From Fructilactobacillus hinvesii (GTDB lineage Bacteria > Bacillota > Bacilli > Lactobacillales > Lactobacillaceae), in NCBI RefSeq assembly GCF_024029435.1, contig NZ_CP097118.1:1240001-1304000 (forward strand): a stretch of DNA of 64,000 nucleotides, given 5' to 3'. A program made the position numbers and the translations under genes. Shown here piece by piece: positions 61,603 to 64,000 of this stretch; the first letter of the stretch is position 1; every line of letters begins with the position of its first letter. The notes below the pieces were generated by a model. The model was not told where the DNA came from and did no database searches. It was given only the letters and a program-made list of their open reading frames with translations.

Positions 61603-62991
61603 GAAATTGATACTGCCTTGAACCCGTGGATATGGAATCACGTCACGAATGTTATCCATTCCAGTTACATACATTAGTAAACGTTCAAACCCAATTCCAA
61701 AGCCGGAGTGCTTCGTGCCTCCGTACTTTCTGAGTTCTAAGTACCAGTCATATTCTGATTCTGGTAAGTTGAATTCGTGTAGTTTGGCTAGCAAAACGTC
61801 TTCACGTTCTTCCCGTTGACTTCCACCGACCAGTTCTCCAATCCGCGGAACCAAGAGGTCTACAGCGGCAACCGTCTTTTGATCCTCATTGTCCCGCATG
61901 TAAAAGGCCTTGATTTCTCGAGGATAGTCGGTTACAAAGACGGGCTTATGAAAGACCTGTTCGGCGAGATACTGTTCGTGTTCAGCCTTTAAGTCAATCC
62001 CCCACTTCACTGGGAACTTGAAGTTAACATCGGCATGTTCCAAGCGGTCAATAGCTTCGGTGTAAGTAATCCGGGCGAAGGGCTCAGCGACCGTTTGGTG
62101 CAGACGCTCTAACAGATTTTCATCGACGTGGTCGTTTAGAAATTGCAAATCTGCTTGCGCGTGGTCTAACAAGTATTGAACCACGTACTGCAACAGACCT
62201 TCAATTTCGTCAATGGTTTCTGGAAGTCCTGCAAAGGCCATTTCCGGTTCAATCATCCAAAATTCAGCGGCATGGCGCTTGGTGTGGGAATCTTCGGCCC
62301 GAAAAGTGGGGCCAAAGGTATAGACGTTGCGAAAGGCCAGCGCAAATGGTTCCACTTGCAGTTGCCCACTCACGGTCAGGTTGGTTTCCTGACCAAAGAA
62401 GTCCTGCGAGAAATCCGTCTTGCCGTTAGCATCTTGCTCCGGATGATCAGGATCTAACGTGGTAACCCGGAACATTTCTCCCGCCCCTTCGGCATCACTA
62501 CTAGTGATGATCGGGGTGTTCACGTACACGAAGTCATGGTGTTGCAGGTATTCGTGAATCGCAAAGGCCGCCATGGAACGAATCTTAAAGACCGCGTAGA
62601 AAGTATTAGTTCGAGGCCGAAGGTGGGCAATCGTCCGCAGGTATTCGAGCGAATGGGCCTTCTTTTGCAGGGGGTAATCTGGATCAGAAATCCCTTCAAT
62701 CACAACCTCATCCGCGTGTAATTCAAACGGCTGGGGTGCGTCTGGTGTTTCTACTAGTTTCCCCGTAATTTTAACCGTGGAACTAATTGGTAACTTGATT
62801 ACATCCTCAAAATTTTCCAGCTGATCCCGCTTAGCAATCACCTGTACGTTTTTGATGTAGGAACCATCGTTTACCTCAATAAAGGCAATCTTTTTTGAAT
62901 TTCGAATCGTCCGCACCCAACCAGAAACCGTAATTGGTGCACTGGTAAAATCACGCTGTTCTGTATATAAATCTTTTACTAAAACATCCAT
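61600..62991 (-). CDS. asnS: Asparaginyl-tRNA synthetase
   Basis: A 463-residue class IIb synthetase. The OB-fold anticodon-binding domain (about 15-105; [23 protein letters not shown]) precedes the catalytic core with motif 2 in [22 protein letters not shown] and motif 3 in [15 protein letters not shown]. Normal length. The T-box leader with an Asn codon supports the specificity (Asn rather than Asp). Confidence 0.98.
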   Translation of the reverse strand: MDVLVKDLYTEQRDFTSAPITVSGWVRTIRNSKKIAFIEVNDGSYIKNVQVIAKRDQLENFEDVIKLPISSTVKITGKLVETPDAPQPFELHADEVVIEGISDPDYPLQKKAHSLEYLRTIAHLRPRTNTFYAVFKIRSMAAFAIHEYLQHHDFVYVNTPIITSSDAEGAGEMFRVTTLDPDHPEQDANGKTDFSQDFFGQETNLTVSGQLQVEPFALAFRNVYTFGPTFRAEDSHTKRHAAEFWMIEPEMAFAGLPETIDEIEGLLQYVVQYLLDHAQADLQFLNDHVDENLLERLHQTVAEPFARITYTEAIDRLEHADVNFKFPVKWGIDLKAEHEQYLAEQVFHKPVFVTDYPREIKAFYMRDNEDQKTVAAVDLLVPRIGELVGGSQREEREDVLLAKLHEFNLPESEYDWYLELRKYGGTKHSGFGIGFERLLMYVTGMDNIRDVIPYPRVQGSINF

Positions 62992-63260
62992 CGTCTTACG
63001 CTCCTCCTTTAAACTAACCGGTTCAAGCCAAAAGAAAAAGACCTCGTCACAAGGGACGAGATCTTCGCGGTACCACCCAAATTGTTTTTCTCAGAAAAAC
63101 CAACTCTAGTTCGTAATAACGGTCGAACTACCGGTTCCGCGGTGTCTGCATGACACTTTCCAGGTGTTAATTGTAAGTGCTGTCTACTGGGCTTCCACCA
63201 TTTCCCAGCTCGCTGAACACAGTCCTACTTACGCTCGTCCTGACACGGTCTTAATTTAAT
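62992..63260 (-). promoter_or_regulatory. T-box leader of asnS (Asn specifier)
   Basis: The T-box TTGGGTGGTACCGCGAAG lies at 63064-63081. It overlaps a terminator AGATCTCGTC/GACGAGGTCT plus T5 (63038-63066). The Stem I region contains AATTAACACCTGG with AAC (63168-63166) as the probable specifier. Uncharged tRNA-Asn should allow read-through. Confidence 0.93.
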
Positions 63261-63308
63261 TTCAATATACAATATTACCCGTCAAAACGCAATCATTTTC
63301 AAAGGAAG

Positions 63309-64000
63309 CTAGTCTTTTCGTTGCGCCACGCAGGTTCCCTCTGGAACCACGAAGTCCTTTTGGATCAGCGTTAACTTACCAGACGTTGCATCTCGTTGAA
63401 AAAGAGTGGCATTGTCGGTGTTTTGGTTGGCTACAATCAGAAATTCTTCCGTCCGGTTAAAGTTAAAGTCCCGAGGAAATTCGCCTTCCGTTGAAACCCG
63501 TTGAATTTGTTCGAGGTGTCCGTTGGGTTGAACCGCAAACACAACGATGCTGTCATTCCCCCGGTTGGAAACGTAAACAAAGCGGTGATCGCTAGAAAGG
63601 TGAATGGCGGCTGCACCGTTGTGTTCCGTCCAATCAGCTGGAATCGTAGAAACAACCTGTTCAATTTCAAACTGTGCCGTTTCTTCGTTGTAGTTTAAAA
63701 CCGCTACTTTACTGCTCAGTTCACCGACCAGGTAAGCCTTTCCGAGTTCTTCAATGTAAGTAATGTGCCGGGGGCCAAAGCCTGGTTCAAGCGTTAATTC
63801 GCTGACCAGCTTCATCTTCCCTTCGGGGGTAAGATCGTACAGAAAAATCTGGTCTAACCCCAGGTCACAAACCACTAACCGACCATCAAACGAGATGTCA
63901 ACATAGTGGGGGTGCGGTCCATCAGCTTGTTCCGGCTTCGGACCAACCTTTCCCTCATCGTGAACTCGATCCGTAGCCGCAAGTAAACCGTTCGGTCCAA
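63309..64000 (-). CDS. 6-phosphogluconolactonase-family beta-propeller lactonase (partial)
   Basis: The frame is open to the window edge, giving at least 230 residues; the start lies outside. Propeller-type repeats are visible: PHPHYVDISFDGRLVVCDLG, GFGPRHITY, HLSSDHRFVYVSNRGNDSI and FPRDFNFNRTEEFLIVANQNTD. The family (YkgB/Pgl type) hydrolyses 6-phosphogluconolactone in the oxidative pentose phosphate route, fitting a heterofermentative metabolism. The closing GTCVAQRKD is the usual end. Confidence 0.88.
   Translation of the reverse strand, partial: GPNGLLAATDRVHDEGKVGPKPEQADGPHPHYVDISFDGRLVVCDLGLDQIFLYDLTPEGKMKLVSELTLEPGFGPRHITYIEELGKAYLVGELSSKVAVLNYNEETAQFEIEQVVSTIPADWTEHNGAAAIHLSSDHRFVYVSNRGNDSIVVFAVQPNGHLEQIQRVSTEGEFPRDFNFNRTEEFLIVANQNTDNATLFQRDATSGKLTLIQKDFVVPEGTCVAQRKD

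Overview
The window comes from a low-to-moderate GC Gram-positive bacterium, almost certainly a member of the Lactobacillaceae. The evidence is the tmRNA tag AKNNTNSYALAA, T-box, PyrR and FMN leaders of Firmicutes type, KxYKxGKxW signal peptides, a class A sortase with an LPxTG substrate, and a quinone-type D-lactate dehydrogenase. The genus cannot be fixed from this sequence alone. Nearly all genes lie on the minus strand.

Left part (1-23 kb). The right edge of an integrative element (integrase) lies against a tRNA-Gln(CTG) gene, followed by tRNA-Glu(CTC). Next come a broken ribB fragment, a LytTR/DUF3021 pair, and a complete riboflavin operon ribD-ribE-ribBA-ribH under an FMN riboswitch. 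Then follow a GNAT enzyme, an EamA exporter, two paralogous brnQ genes each behind a T-box leader with a second T-box module, a secreted nuclease, divergent pyrBC and pyrD units with PyrR attenuators, a NlpC/P60 wall hydrolase, pgi with a fructokinase, an rRNA methyltransferase, a HAD phosphatase and tmRNA.

Middle (23-37.6 kb). Downstream of tmRNA lie an AT-rich orphan membrane protein and an IS3-family element with an apparently frameshifted orfA. Core metabolism then resumes: hxlAB (ribulose monophosphate pathway), dld with a cre site, a class-I amidotransferase, an M20 peptidase, another GNAT enzyme and a hydratase-like protein. An LPxTG surface protein with ten 99-bp repeats, a PfpI-family protein and a decayed M20 peptidase gene follow.

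Right part (37.6-64 kb). This holds a complete accessory Sec locus in the order secA2-secY2-asp1-asp2-asp3-gtfA-gtfB, followed by a 2624-residue serine-rich repeat adhesin. GtfB is shorter than usual, and the adhesin has no visible LPxTG. A 58-residue single-span protein is encoded divergently from secA2 behind a strong promoter that would make a leaderless mRNA; it is a candidate SecE/Asp4-like partner. Beyond it are an IS30 remnant, a NADH peroxidase/oxidase, PepQ, sortase A, a multidrug exporter, asnS with an Asn T-box, and a partial 6-phosphogluconolactonase-family gene.

The adhesin is probably glycosylated by GtfA/GtfB and exported by SecA2/SecY2/Asp1-3, while sortase A anchors the separate LPxTG protein.
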